Shown piece after piece: positions 34,038-44,215 of a stretch of DNA of 64,000 nucleotides. Location: contig DAIDIG010000006.1 of assembly GCA_027459485.1 (NCBI GenBank), positions 1-64,000 on the forward strand, written 5' to 3'. Position 1 is the stretch's first letter. Every line of letters starts with the position of its first letter. A model generated the notes under the pieces. The model did not search any database and had not been told where the DNA came from. It saw only the letters and a program-made list of their open reading frames with translations. The DNA comes from Bdellovibrionales bacterium (GTDB lineage Bacteria > Bdellovibrionota > Bdellovibrionia > Bdellovibrionales > UBA1609). A program made the translations under genes and the position numbers.

Positions 34038-34921
34038 GCATCATGCAGTTACTGTTCGGCAATCAAGTCGCCGTTATCATCTGGGTAGGGGCAATCGTAT
34101 TCTTTCTTTCATATCTTTATTCAGAAAAGATAATTCGTTTTTTTTATGCGCGCACGCTCGGCCAACGTGAAGAGCTTTTTCTAATACTCGATAAAATGTA
34201 CGTCGACACCGACCGCCGAAAGCTCATGATATCAATCGTATTGATTAGTTTTGGCGCTGGGCTCGTATTTTTTCTCGCATTTTGGCCCAACGTCATCCCC
34301 GGCCTATTGTTTGGCACAGTCGCGACGCTCGCGGGTTGGTCTGCTCCGAAATTGATATTAAAAGGGATGTGGGAGAAGCGCTGCAACCGCATCGTCGATC
34401 AGATGGTCGACGGCATGACCATTATGGCCAACAGCATCGGCGCGGGCTTGAGTGTGCCACAAGCGATGGAGCGGGTGACCGAAAATATGTCGGGTCCGCT
34501 CACGCAAGAGTTCACGCTCGCTCTCAATCAGATGCGCCTCGGCCGGTCGGTCGAAGAAGCGCTCAATGAATTCGGCGATCGCATCCCGCGGCCGGATGTG
34601 CAAATGTTTGTGTCGGGTGTAAATATCCTGAAAGAAACCGGCGGTAATTTGGCCGAGACCTTCGCCACCATAACTGTGACGATCCGCGAGCGTCAAAAAA
34701 TCGAGCGCCGAATCGAAGCCATGACCTCGCAGAGTATCTGGCAGGCGATTATTGTGACGTGCGTGCCGTTCGGGTTGCTTCTTATGTTTTTGATGGGTGA
34801 CCCGACCTTTGTCATGCCGCTCTTCACCCGGCCTTTGGGCTGGCTGGCCCTGTTCTTTATGCTTGGTCTGCAAGCGATGGGTGGCCTCCTCATGAAAAAG
34901 ATTGTTACAATCAAAGTGTAG
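34034..34921 (+). CDS. tadB: Tad inner-membrane platform protein TadB
   Basis: 295 residues: two N-terminal membrane segments, the T2SF domain (VDQMVDGMTIMANSIGAGLS, VPQAMERVTENMSGPLTQEF, LNQMRLGRSVEEALNEFG) and terminal membrane helices. It should interact with the TadA half of the upstream fusion (4-nt overlap). No tadC or tadD follows; the next gene is the RHS-like protein. Confidence 0.9.
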   Translation: MSIMQLLFGNQVAVIIWVGAIVFFLSYLYSEKIIRFFYARTLGQREELFLILDKMYVDTDRRKLMISIVLISFGAGLVFFLAFWPNVIPGLLFGTVATLAGWSAPKLILKGMWEKRCNRIVDQMVDGMTIMANSIGAGLSVPQAMERVTENMSGPLTQEFTLALNQMRLGRSVEEALNEFGDRIPRPDVQMFVSGVNILKETGGNLAETFATITVTIRERQKIERRIEAMTSQSIWQAIIVTCVPFGLLLMFLMGDPTFVMPLFTRPLGWLALFFMLGLQAMGGLLMKKIVTIKV

Positions 34922-34980
34922 CGGGGCGAACGTTCGACGCCACGCAAGTTTGGTACGTAATTGCCGCAAGGGAGTGCGCA

Positions 34981-36666
34981 ATGAGAATTTGCCGTTTTCT
35001 TTGTCTCGCGTTGGGTCTGACCTTTCTCGCGTTGCCCGCGTATTCGCTCATCGATATGCGAAACGCCAACTTTTCTGAATCGTGGCAGACGATGGAGTCA
35101 CCTTCAACTGGCTTTGATCTTCGTATTTACCTCACATACAACAGCCGTGCTCTCTATAACGGTATTTTCGGTATGGGTTGGTGTACGGATTACGAGACCA
35201 CCCTGCGAGTGTCCGTCGACAACACCCTTCGCGTCACAGATTGCGGCGCGGGCAGCGAGACAAAATTCATTAATGCGCACGACGTGAATTCTAAATCGAA
35301 CAACAGCGTCGAATCAATCATGGCCGCCGTACGGCGCCGCAACCGCGACAAAGACGAAAGTTATTTTGAAGGGATCGAAAAGCAACTTCGTCTCGATCCG
35401 GATTTACGCGACGAAATGGCCAAACAACTGCACATGGCGCTGAAAATCGATCGCGGCGTGAGATATTTAGCCGAGGGCCGGGCTGATGATTCGATTGTTT
35501 TCAACGGCCACGAGTACGTGCGCACGCTCGCCGACGGCGGCACACAAACTTTTGATAATGACGGGCACCTCATTCGATTGGGCGACCGCAACGGCAATTT
35601 CGTAAAAATAAATCGCCAGCGAAACAGAATCGTCAATGTGATAGACAACACGGGGAATTCACTTCAGTTTCATTACTGGCCCAATTCGCAGTACGTCAGT
35701 ATGGTCACGGGCCCGCATGGGATGCGCTCGAGCTATAAAATGAAAGGTGAAGATCTGATCGAAGCGATCGATAGCCACGGCAAAGCCTATCACTTCGAGT
35801 ACAACAATTATTACAATATGACGAAGGCGACTTATCCCGACGGGACTTACACCGAGATGTCTTACAACAACGACAAAGATTGGATCATGAGTTTTCGTGA
35901 CCGCCGCGGTTGCTTAGAAAAATATGCTTATGATGTGAACCCTGCAAATGTCGACCACTACGGTTCAAGTGTTGTAAAAACCTGCCATGGCGTCGTCACG
36001 AATCGAAGTAAATTCGAATTCTGGTACGCAAAATCTCAAAACGGCGGCCGATACTTGGCGCAAACATTAGCCGTCGTGAACGGGCATTCGACGCTGACCA
36101 AATATCACGAACTGTTCGGGCGACCGACTGAAATTAAACAAGATGGTCAAGTGACTCAGTTCGCCTATTTCTCTGACGGCCAACTTAAATCCAAGTCGAC
36201 GGGCAACATTGTTCAGTCCTACCTGTACGCTGACAGTTGCCACAAATTGTCAGAAACAGTCGCGCGAATAAATGAACGTGAACCGAGCAGCGGGCGCACG
36301 CAAACCAAAGTCATCACTACGAAGTTTTTCTATGATTCGCACCGATGCAATTTGAACATCGTGAAAAACTCCGAAGGGCAATATGCCAAATTGACTTGGG
36401 ATTTCATGGGCCGAATTAAAACAATTGAAGATCAGTCGAGAAAAAAATTGATCTTAACTTACGACAGTCGCTTTCCGGGCAAACCATCCGTCATCACACG
36501 CCCTGGTCTCGGCAGTGTTCGATTTAAGTACAACAACGACGGCTCCATCGATCGGTTAGAGGCCGGTAAGACTGCCGATCCGCTTGCTGAATATCAAGTC
36601 GCCAATATGTTCAGCAATCTCATGCAGCTCATTCAACCGGCGACAGCGGATATTACAAGTATATGA
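34981..36666 (+). CDS. RHS/YD-repeat exported protein (Bdellovibrio Bd0109-like, hit locus)
   Basis: 561 residues with signal peptide MRICRFLCLALGLTFLALPA. ESPSTGFDLRIYLTYNSRAL then FGMGWCTDYETTL is the RHS N-terminal signature; YD-type repeats follow (GHLIRLGDRNGNFVKINRQR; YHFEYNNYYNMTKATYPDGT; YNNDGSIDRLEAG). There is no C-terminal toxin domain, so this is a short RHS shell. Position at the end of a Tad operon and 4-nt overlap with a ~105-residue secreted protein match the Bdellovibrio host-interaction locus as I remember it (Bd0109, wall-associated). Identity is by architecture and context only. Confidence 0.8.
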   Translation: MRICRFLCLALGLTFLALPAYSLIDMRNANFSESWQTMESPSTGFDLRIYLTYNSRALYNGIFGMGWCTDYETTLRVSVDNTLRVTDCGAGSETKFINAHDVNSKSNNSVESIMAAVRRRNRDKDESYFEGIEKQLRLDPDLRDEMAKQLHMALKIDRGVRYLAEGRADDSIVFNGHEYVRTLADGGTQTFDNDGHLIRLGDRNGNFVKINRQRNRIVNVIDNTGNSLQFHYWPNSQYVSMVTGPHGMRSSYKMKGEDLIEAIDSHGKAYHFEYNNYYNMTKATYPDGTYTEMSYNNDKDWIMSFRDRRGCLEKYAYDVNPANVDHYGSSVVKTCHGVVTNRSKFEFWYAKSQNGGRYLAQTLAVVNGHSTLTKYHELFGRPTEIKQDGQVTQFAYFSDGQLKSKSTGNIVQSYLYADSCHKLSETVARINEREPSSGRTQTKVITTKFFYDSHRCNLNIVKNSEGQYAKLTWDFMGRIKTIEDQSRKKLILTYDSRFPGKPSVITRPGLGSVRFKYNNDGSIDRLEAGKTADPLAEYQVANMFSNLMQLIQPATADITSI

Positions 36667-36980
36667 TCCGCTTAAAGCGCAGTTTAATTCTAACGAGCTT
36701 CATCGCCTGCAGCCTCTTGCCGGTCGCTGTGCAGGCCGGCTCAACCCAGTCTCAAAATGAGACACATAAAGCTTCGCCGACAGAAGCGGCCACTTCAGCC
36801 AAGATGGTCGACGGCTGCGTATCGGGCTGCCAGGCGGCTATAGCGCCTCGCGGGAGCCTATTTAAACAGTCAACAGTACCAGTCGTAGTACTGGCGCGAG
36901 AATACCTCGGTGGCCGGGCCGATTTGTGTTCGACAGCTGTCAAAGGTTTAGCTAAAGGCCCAGTCGGGCAGTGCCGATAA
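36663..36980 (+). CDS. Small secreted hit-locus-like protein (Bd0108-type)
   Basis: 105 residues. MIRLKRSLILTSFIACSLLP VAVQAG is a signal peptide; the mature ~80 residues are hydrophilic with four Cys (DGCVSGCQAA; DLCSTAV; GQCR), likely two disulfides. It overlaps the RHS-like gene by 4 nt, so the two are co-translated. In B. bacteriovorus the corresponding small exported protein (about 100 aa, Bd0108) modulates pili, and its mutations permit prey-independent growth. I infer orthology from size, signal peptide, order and overlap; sequence identity could not be tested. Confidence 0.7.
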   Translation: MIRLKRSLILTSFIACSLLPVAVQAGSTQSQNETHKASPTEAATSAKMVDGCVSGCQAAIAPRGSLFKQSTVPVVVLAREYLGGRADLCSTAVKGLAKGPVGQCR

Positions 36981-37074
36981 GTAATTGAAATCACTCGATC
37001 ATGCGGCTGAGCCATAGGTCGTTTGATTGGCACCGGGTTCGCATTAAAGAATGGTTGTAAGGAGAAACGATATT

Positions 37075-37227
37075 ATGAAAACACTAGCTATGTTCTTTGC
37101 ATTTGCAGTTCTGGCATTGGCGGCGGCACAGGCGAGCGCTTGCCCGAATAGTAGTTCGAGCATTTTCGCGAACACGACACCTGTCAGCGGTCAAACGACA
37201 ACCGGTGGCCGTTCGATAACACGATAA
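37075..37227 (+). CDS. 50-residue secreted peptide downstream of the hit-like pair
   Basis: Too short for the ORF track. AAGGAG 8-9 nt before ATG 37075. The product starts MKTLAMFFAFAVLALAAAQA with ASA as cleavage site, leaving about 27 residues (CPNSSSSIFANTTPVSGQTT, then a basic end GGRSITR). If lipidated, the Cys right after ASA would be the site, but ASAC is an imperfect lipobox. It lies 94 nt after the Bd0108-like gene on the same strand. Confidence 0.7.
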   Translation: MKTLAMFFAFAVLALAAAQASACPNSSSSIFANTTPVSGQTTTGGRSITR

Positions 37228-37236
37228 ATAGTCGGG

Positions 37237-37470
37237 TTATTGCTCGCGGGCCCGACGGGCTGAGCGAGACGTCCAAAGATTGCCCCAGACGTTACGAAGC
37301 AAATGGGCGGCACCGCGAGCTGTTTCGTTGAGTGGTTTGACTAAAGACGCCGATGTCAATGCACGCATCGTGTGTCGCTCGATTGTTTGATCACCCCATT
37401 TTATTTGCATAACTAAAATCACGGCGATCGTGACAAGCGTTGTCTTGATAACAAAGCTGATAGCTTCCAT
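37237..37470 (-). CDS. Small membrane protein (77 aa)
   Basis: MEAISFVIKTTLVTIAVILV forms one N-terminal membrane helix; the rest is a basic, probably cytoplasmic or periplasmic amphipathic tail (HLLRNVWGNLWTSRSARRAR). GGAGGG 8 nt before the ATG supports translation. It follows the response regulator by 3 nt and is probably co-transcribed with it. No family recognised. Confidence 0.6.
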   Translation of the reverse strand: MEAISFVIKTTLVTIAVILVMQIKWGDQTIERHTMRALTSASLVKPLNETARGAAHLLRNVWGNLWTSRSARRAREQ

Positions 37471-37473
37471 TTT

Positions 37474-37866
37474 TCATGCCCTCCTTTGGCGCAATTCTTG
37501 TGGTTTGGCTACAGCCGCTCGAAGTACTTTCTTCAGTGACTCGGCGGTAAATGGTTTAGTTAAAAAATTACAGCAACCGGCATCGATGGCCTGAATCATA
37601 AGGCCCTCGTGGCCTTCAGTTGAACATGCGATAATTTGTGCGGGCGAATTTTTATTCGAGAGTTCCATTGCCACATCGATACCGTTTTTCTTCGGTAACA
37701 CGAGATCCAAAATCACGACATCTGGTTCGCAGCGCGAGATGACCTGAAGGGCTTCTTCACCGTCAGCCGCCTCGCCGACACATTCGAAATCGGTGTCTTT
37801 CAAGAGCGATTTTATCGCCTCACGGATAAACGCTGCATCATCAACGATAACGAGTTTGAATCTCAT
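37474..37866 (-). CDS. Single-domain (CheY-like) response regulator
   Basis: 130 residues from ATG 37866; the track's upstream start is inside the divergent gene. Receiver residues are all present: acidic pair in VIVDDAAF, phospho-acceptor D54 in VVILDLVLPKKNG, Ser in IACSTEG, Lys in FLTKPF. No output domain, so it acts by protein contact, as CheY or in a phosphorelay. A TATAAT box lies 7 nt before the ATG with no Shine-Dalgarno. The cognate kinase is unknown. Confidence 0.88.
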   Translation of the reverse strand: MRFKLVIVDDAAFIREAIKSLLKDTDFECVGEAADGEEALQVISRCEPDVVILDLVLPKKNGIDVAMELSNKNSPAQIIACSTEGHEGLMIQAIDAGCCNFLTKPFTAESLKKVLRAAVAKPQELRQRRA

Positions 37867-37872
37867 AATATG

Positions 37873-37881
37873 TATTATACT
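37873..37881. promoter_or_regulatory. Overlapping divergent -10 elements (response regulator / DedA gene)
   Basis: TATTATACT reads TATACT (37876-37881) on the plus strand for the DedA gene and TATAAT (37879-37874) on the minus strand for the regulator. The two start codons are only 28 bp apart, so the two transcription complexes should exclude each other. -35 elements are weak on both strands. Confidence 0.45.
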
Positions 37882-37894
37882 CTGGGCACTCGCT

Positions 37895-38575
37895 GTGGAG
37901 CACGCCAAATTCACCATCAAACTCATTACCTTTCTTTCAGGCCTGTCGGGGTTCAGGGCCTACGTCTTGATTTTCGGCGTGCTTGCATCGTGTGGTCTGG
38001 GTGTGCCCATACCTGAAGACGTCACTCTTATCTCGGCTGGGGTCCTGGCTGCGCTCGGGAGCATTCACCTGCCCGGCGCCATTCTAGTTTGCGTGGTCGG
38101 GGTCATGATTGGTGACGCGTTCTTATTTTTTCTCGGCCGCAGGTTCGGCTATCGCGTATTTAAATTGCCGATCTTTCGATCGATCTTTACCGAAAGTCGA
38201 ATTCAAATTGCGCGACAGAAAGTTTTGCACAATTCAAAGTTCATTTGTTTTACAACGCGATTTTTACCGGGCCTGCGAGCCCCGATTTTTCTCACGGCCG
38301 GCATCATGGGCGTCCGCCCTCGATCTTTTTTACTTCTCGATGGCAGCGCCGCGCTCATCAGCGTGCCGATTTGGCTCTATGTAGGCTGGTTTTTCGGCAG
38401 CAATTTAGATCAAGCCCTGAACATCGCCATCCGTATGCAACGTTACTTGGTTGCCGGCGTGTTGGTGTTGTTTGCGCTTTACGTGTGGTTCAAGTCGTGG
38501 GAGGCCAAACGAGAGCGCAAGATTTTGGAGCAATCAGATAAGCCGCCGATCCCGAGTGAAATCGAAGGCGAGTAG
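37895..38575 (+). CDS. DedA-family (SNARE-associated/VTT domain) membrane protein
   Basis: GTG 37895 gives ~226 residues; the track start at 37793 lies within the divergent regulator gene. FGVLASCGLGVPIPEDVTLI, GDAFLFFLGRRFGYRVF and RFLPGLRAPIFLTAGIMG are core DedA/VTT motifs, including the re-entrant loop Glu and the Arg-x-x-Pro-G-x-R block. DedA proteins are implicated in lipid-carrier (undecaprenyl phosphate) or phospholipid flipping. About five membrane segments; a charged C-terminal tail. Confidence 0.88.
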   Translation: MEHAKFTIKLITFLSGLSGFRAYVLIFGVLASCGLGVPIPEDVTLISAGVLAALGSIHLPGAILVCVVGVMIGDAFLFFLGRRFGYRVFKLPIFRSIFTESRIQIARQKVLHNSKFICFTTRFLPGLRAPIFLTAGIMGVRPRSFLLLDGSAALISVPIWLYVGWFFGSNLDQALNIAIRMQRYLVAGVLVLFALYVWFKSWEAKRERKILEQSDKPPIPSEIEGE

Positions 38576-38597
38576 ATAACGTTCCGCTCACTTAAGC

Positions 38598-39716
38598 TTA
38601 ACCGCCCCACGTAAAGCCAATCGAAAAGATCGTCGTACTCGTCGATACGTCGACGCCGGTTGGCGTGGCGCCGGTGACTGGATCCAACGCGCTGGCCGTT
38701 CCTGCGTAGATAGACTTATCGTAGCGCTCGGTGAGCTTCCAAAAAACTTCGTAACTTCGGTCGAGCATGAATTCCTGACCGAAGCCGAATTTCACGGCGT
38801 AGGCCGAGGGACTGCTGCCGCTTGAAACGGAGACACCTGTTGTGTGCTCGGAGACATTGAGCTTCGGTAATATGTCCGAGCTTAAAATCCAGGCGCGCGT
38901 CGGGGTAATCGGATATTTCATCAGAATGCCAAGATCAATACCCGACATTTCGATACCAATTCGATTGGGGTCACTTTTTGCAACGTTCATCTGATAATCG
39001 TTGTAACCCAAACTGAAAGTTAAGCTCGGCGATTTGCGCGAATCAGACATGTAGGCGCGATAACTAAGGGCGGCGTTAAATATTTGGGTCGTCGCTTCAG
39101 TCGGTTGACTGCCTGATGGTGAATCTTCGATATCGCCGCCAAGTGAAGTGAAGTAGTTGAAGTTTAGCCCCAAGTTTGGGTTGAACCAGAAGTCAGCTTT
39201 GGCGTCGATCGATGGCCCGCTTGAAAAGTAGCGGCGGTACCAGTAATTACTGGCGGCGCCGGCGTAGAAAACTCCGGGGGCAATCGTTAAATCGGCAATG
39301 TTGTAGCGCGAGTCTTCGGGATACACACCGGGCGGCAACGGCGAATACCAATGAGGGGGCGTCAGCTGGGGTGATGCCGGTTGTGCGACGACGGATGCTG
39401 CGGCCTGTGACTGGGCTGCAGCGACTGGCGGTGTAGGCGCCGGTGCAGTTACAGTTTTGGCCGGTGCCTTCGCCTGTGCTTGCGCCTGCGCAGCCGCTGA
39501 CGCTGCTGGGGCCTGCTGTGCCGCCTCAACGCGCCGACGTGTTTGAGCTTGAGGCCGAGTCACATACCGACTTGAGTCGAGGCCTGAGTCTTCAGATTCG
39601 CTAGAGTGAAGAAGTAACGACGTGGCCGGATCTATTTGGGCAGCGGCTTTCAACGAATAACTCGCAAGTCCGCAAATAATGGCGATTAGGAAATACCGGG
39701 CAAAGTGACTTTTCAC
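38598..39716 (-). CDS. Predicted outer-membrane beta-barrel protein with Ala/Gln-rich N-terminal linker
   Basis: 372 residues, GTG start. MKSHFARYFLIAIICGLASY is a signal peptide, followed by a ~80-residue Ala/Gln/Pro-rich low-complexity stretch. Residues ~150-372 are alternating amphipathic strands (FYAGAASNYWYRRYFSSGPS; ADFWFNPNLGLNFNYF; LTFSLGYNDYQMNVAKSD), closing with IFSIGFTWGG, which places a Phe/Trp near the terminus as expected of barrels. It is related to the barrel of the divergent gene at 39778 (GIDLGILMKYPI versus EIGVSGWYPI). Confidence 0.7.
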   Translation of the reverse strand: MKSHFARYFLIAIICGLASYSLKAAAQIDPATSLLLHSSESEDSGLDSSRYVTRPQAQTRRRVEAAQQAPAASAAAQAQAQAKAPAKTVTAPAPTPPVAAAQSQAAASVVAQPASPQLTPPHWYSPLPPGVYPEDSRYNIADLTIAPGVFYAGAASNYWYRRYFSSGPSIDAKADFWFNPNLGLNFNYFTSLGGDIEDSPSGSQPTEATTQIFNAALSYRAYMSDSRKSPSLTFSLGYNDYQMNVAKSDPNRIGIEMSGIDLGILMKYPITPTRAWILSSDILPKLNVSEHTTGVSVSSGSSPSAYAVKFGFGQEFMLDRSYEVFWKLTERYDKSIYAGTASALDPVTGATPTGVDVSTSTTIFSIGFTWGG

Positions 39717-39777
39717 GAAAGCCGTTTCGGAATTTTTGCCGCTTGTCTTGACCGCGATTGATCGCGAGAATCAAATT

Positions 39778-41340
39778 ATGCGAGCAATTTCGCTTACGAC
39801 CATCGTCTTGGTAGCCCTGGCAGGTATTTCAGTCAGAGCGTGGGCGCAAGATCAATCGAACTATCGCAGCGACGTCGACTCGGCGCTCACAGTTCGCTCT
39901 ATCGCGCTTTTGCCCGTATTCGACAACTTGCAGGGTGTTTACTCTCGCCCAGTTGAAAAAGACCTGACAAAAATTCTTCAGAATTCTCATCACTTCAATT
40001 ACATCGATGCGAATTATGCCGGGCCCATCACGACTCCCGACGAACTTGAAGAAGATTCTTCATCGGTGCAAAAAATATTTTCGAATTTCTCGGCCGACGC
40101 ATTCGTCGCAGTCAGTATTTCAAAAGGCCCTGCTGGCATCAGTATGAAGATGGATATGTTCCTTAAAAGCGACCAGAGCTTGATCGCTCAAGTCGCGGAC
40201 TCGAACATACAAGCATTTGACACGGTTTCAATCGAGCATAGGGCCGAGAAAATGTTGCGCGAGCTGCTCAAGAAGCTCCCATACAGCGGGCTCATATTGA
40301 GTCGCGAGGGCACGCGCGTCACCGTCAATCTCGGCAGCCTTGATGGAGTAAAACCGAACGAAGTGCTTTCGGTGATCGAAATCATCAAAGTGAAGCGGCA
40401 CCCGAAATTTGGGTTTCTTGTCGGCTCAGACAAAGAAATCATCGGGCAAGTCCGCCTTTTAAAAGTTGATCAAACTTTGAGCTTCGGTCGCATTGCGGAT
40501 GAAGTCGAAGCCGGCGCCATTCAGGTCAATTCTAAAATCGCCCCGATTGAGGCCGTCGTTTATACCAACACCAATTCACTTTCAAATCTTCAAACACCCG
40601 AAGATCTGCTGATGTCTGAACCAGGCGCCAAAGCTAATTACGGCAAGAATCCGTCGGCGTGGGTGCCGACGCGTGTGCCGACCTTCGGCATGGTGGGCGC
40701 GCGCATCGGCGTCGGCAAGTTCACTGAAAACGCGCCCAATTCACTGAATGATTCCGACTCGTTTTACCCATCGATTTATTTAGACGGGGAACTCTGGCTC
40801 ACGTCGGTATGGAGTGCGCACGCGCACATTGAACAAGGCATCATTTCAACGAGTAACCCCGTATCGGGCGGGTCACCTTCGACTTTGTCACACCGGCTTT
40901 CAATGTACGATTTTTTGTTGGGTTATAATGTGCGATTGGCCGATGTGACCAATGCGCCGAAATTTGAATTTTTATTTGGTTACAGCTCGTACGATATGTT
41001 CGTCGATCAATCGACTCCGGCGGGTATCACTTCGAAAACCTATTCAGGCCCGGAGATCGGCGTTTCGGGCTGGTACCCCATTGCGCCGAGTTCGCCGTAT
41101 GGTCTTGGCGCCAATTTTTACTACATGATTTCGCCGAATTTGAGCGAGACGCCGTCATCGTCGGGTTCATCAAGTAACCGCGCCACACAGTTTGGCGTAT
41201 TTTTAGATAAGCAACTGCACGTCAATCTGAAGGCCCGCTTCGAACTCGATTTCGACATTTTCGCCAGCAATTTTTCGGGTGGATCAACTTCCAGCCAAGA
41301 ATCCGACGTTTTTTCTGGCGGTCTTTACTACATGTTCTAG
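39778..41340 (+). CDS. Exported two-domain protein: periplasmic domain plus C-terminal outer-membrane barrel
   Basis: From ATG 39778 (520 residues) there is a signal peptide MRAISLTTIVLVALAGISVR then AWAQ; the track's TTG start adds 14 residues. Residues ~30-280 form a soluble domain (VRSIALLPVFDNLQGVYSRP; DAFVAVSISKGPAGISMKMD; NLGSLDGVKPNEVLSVIEII) resembling exported 'LpoB/CsgG-like' nucleotide-free folds, tentatively. Residues ~310-520 are a beta-barrel (MYDFLLGYNVRLAD; FEFLFGYSSYDMFVDQ) ending YYMF, an outer-membrane insertion C-terminus. Divergent from a related barrel gene. Confidence 0.68.
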   Translation: MRAISLTTIVLVALAGISVRAWAQDQSNYRSDVDSALTVRSIALLPVFDNLQGVYSRPVEKDLTKILQNSHHFNYIDANYAGPITTPDELEEDSSSVQKIFSNFSADAFVAVSISKGPAGISMKMDMFLKSDQSLIAQVADSNIQAFDTVSIEHRAEKMLRELLKKLPYSGLILSREGTRVTVNLGSLDGVKPNEVLSVIEIIKVKRHPKFGFLVGSDKEIIGQVRLLKVDQTLSFGRIADEVEAGAIQVNSKIAPIEAVVYTNTNSLSNLQTPEDLLMSEPGAKANYGKNPSAWVPTRVPTFGMVGARIGVGKFTENAPNSLNDSDSFYPSIYLDGELWLTSVWSAHAHIEQGIISTSNPVSGGSPSTLSHRLSMYDFLLGYNVRLADVTNAPKFEFLFGYSSYDMFVDQSTPAGITSKTYSGPEIGVSGWYPIAPSSPYGLGANFYYMISPNLSETPSSSGSSSNRATQFGVFLDKQLHVNLKARFELDFDIFASNFSGGSTSSQESDVFSGGLYYMF

Positions 41341-41371
41341 AGCCCTCTGACCTGTCGGCGGGCATTAGAAA

Positions 41372-41399
41372 TAAAAAGGGCCGCCAAACGGCAGCCCTT
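41372..41399 (-). terminator. groEL intrinsic terminator
   Basis: On the minus strand AAGGGCTGCC-GTTT-GGCGGCCCTT is followed by TTTATTT. It lies 28 bp after the groL stop and could also stop transcripts of the convergent gene. Confidence 0.8.
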
Positions 41400-41426
41400 C
41401 GCTCGAACTTAAATTTTAGTATCTGA

Positions 41427-43389
<1,963 letters not shown>

Positions 43390-43448
43390 AAAATGAACCT
43401 CCTGGGTTTCGTTTATTGGAACCATAAAAATATGTTAAAGCGCCAATC

Positions 43449-43476
43449 AATATGGACTTCGTTCATAGACTGTCAA
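43449..43476 (-). promoter_or_regulatory. groESL promoter
   Basis: On the minus strand TTGACA (43476-43471), 16 nt, CATATT (43454-43449), about 60 nt before the start codon. The same stretch reads CTTGAC-N16-CCATAT, a partial match to a heat-shock (sigma-32) promoter. No CIRCE element (TTAGCACTC-N9-GAGTGCTAA) is present. Confidence 0.45.
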
Positions 43477-43511
43477 GGTATCAGGATGCAATTTTTAATA
43501 ACCGCCCGGCC

Positions 43512-43931
43512 TTATGTGCCGTTTTTAGACTTGAGGTACATGTTGAGAAGGTCGGCCACTTCATCCCGGCTGAGCGAATTCGCGATTTCCTGTAATGCGG
43601 TCGGAGTGGGCGCAAATTGCCGCAGATAAATCGAGATGTAATCGTCTTCAGTCAAGTTATGGACAACGCTTGCATCGGCAATTGCGTTTCGGAGCTGCTC
43701 CCCGAGGTGTTTTATTGCTTCGGATTGATCACCCGGTAGCTGCCTTAACAGCACAACTCTGTTGTTAAGCCGGGCCACGCGGTTGTCGGCAGCTAGAATT
43801 TCACGATCCTTCCATTCGGGAAAGCTCAGAACGCGCACAGGCTTCAGTTTAAGTTGTGCCGCAAATGTAGGGGTTGCAAGACCCAAAGAAGAGAGCGTGA
43901 GTAAAATTGCAATCCAAGTATTGGCGGTCAT
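43512..43931 (-). CDS. Exported protein of unknown function (~139 aa)
   Basis: From ATG 43931, MTANTWIAILLTLSSLGLAT ending in TFAA is a signal peptide; GTG 43946 is an alternative with a five-residue extension. The mature part is helical, with conserved-looking LTEDDYISIYLRQFAPTPTA and LSRDEVADLLNMYLKSK, possibly a regulatory helical domain. No family recognised. Its 3' end lies ~36 bp upstream of the groESL -35 box. The 269-bp gap 43947-44215 shows nothing I can support. Confidence 0.62.
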   Translation of the reverse strand: MTANTWIAILLTLSSLGLATPTFAAQLKLKPVRVLSFPEWKDREILAADNRVARLNNRVVLLRQLPGDQSEAIKHLGEQLRNAIADASVVHNLTEDDYISIYLRQFAPTPTALQEIANSLSRDEVADLLNMYLKSKNGT

Positions 43932-44215
43932 TTGAAATACTTTCACCTTTCTACGGTCGGCAAGGCAGCCAGCGCTCTCGCTAGCCTTGTCTTATAACGC
44001 TTCGCAATATACATGCCGAGCGGCTAGGCAGTGTCTCTTTGTTTAAAACTGCAATTGTACATTTATTAAGCACAAATCTTGGCACCAGGTGACTGATAAT
44101 GACACTGGATTTGAGGTGACATATTGTTCGCGCAATAAATTAGTGTGTAATTCCTTCTTGATTTCGGCTGGAATTGCAATCAAGCCTCCAAGAAAAGATA
44201 TTTTTCACAATGCTT

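Noticed and set aside
34981-36666. RHS polymorphic toxin with immunity gene
   Set aside because: Protein is short, ends within the repeat region without a PxxxxDPxGL core boundary or toxin domain, and the next gene encodes a signal-peptide protein rather than a cytoplasmic immunity protein.
43390-43480. CIRCE (HrcA) operator before groES
   Set aside because: Neither half TTAGCACTC nor GAGTGCTAA is found in the leader.
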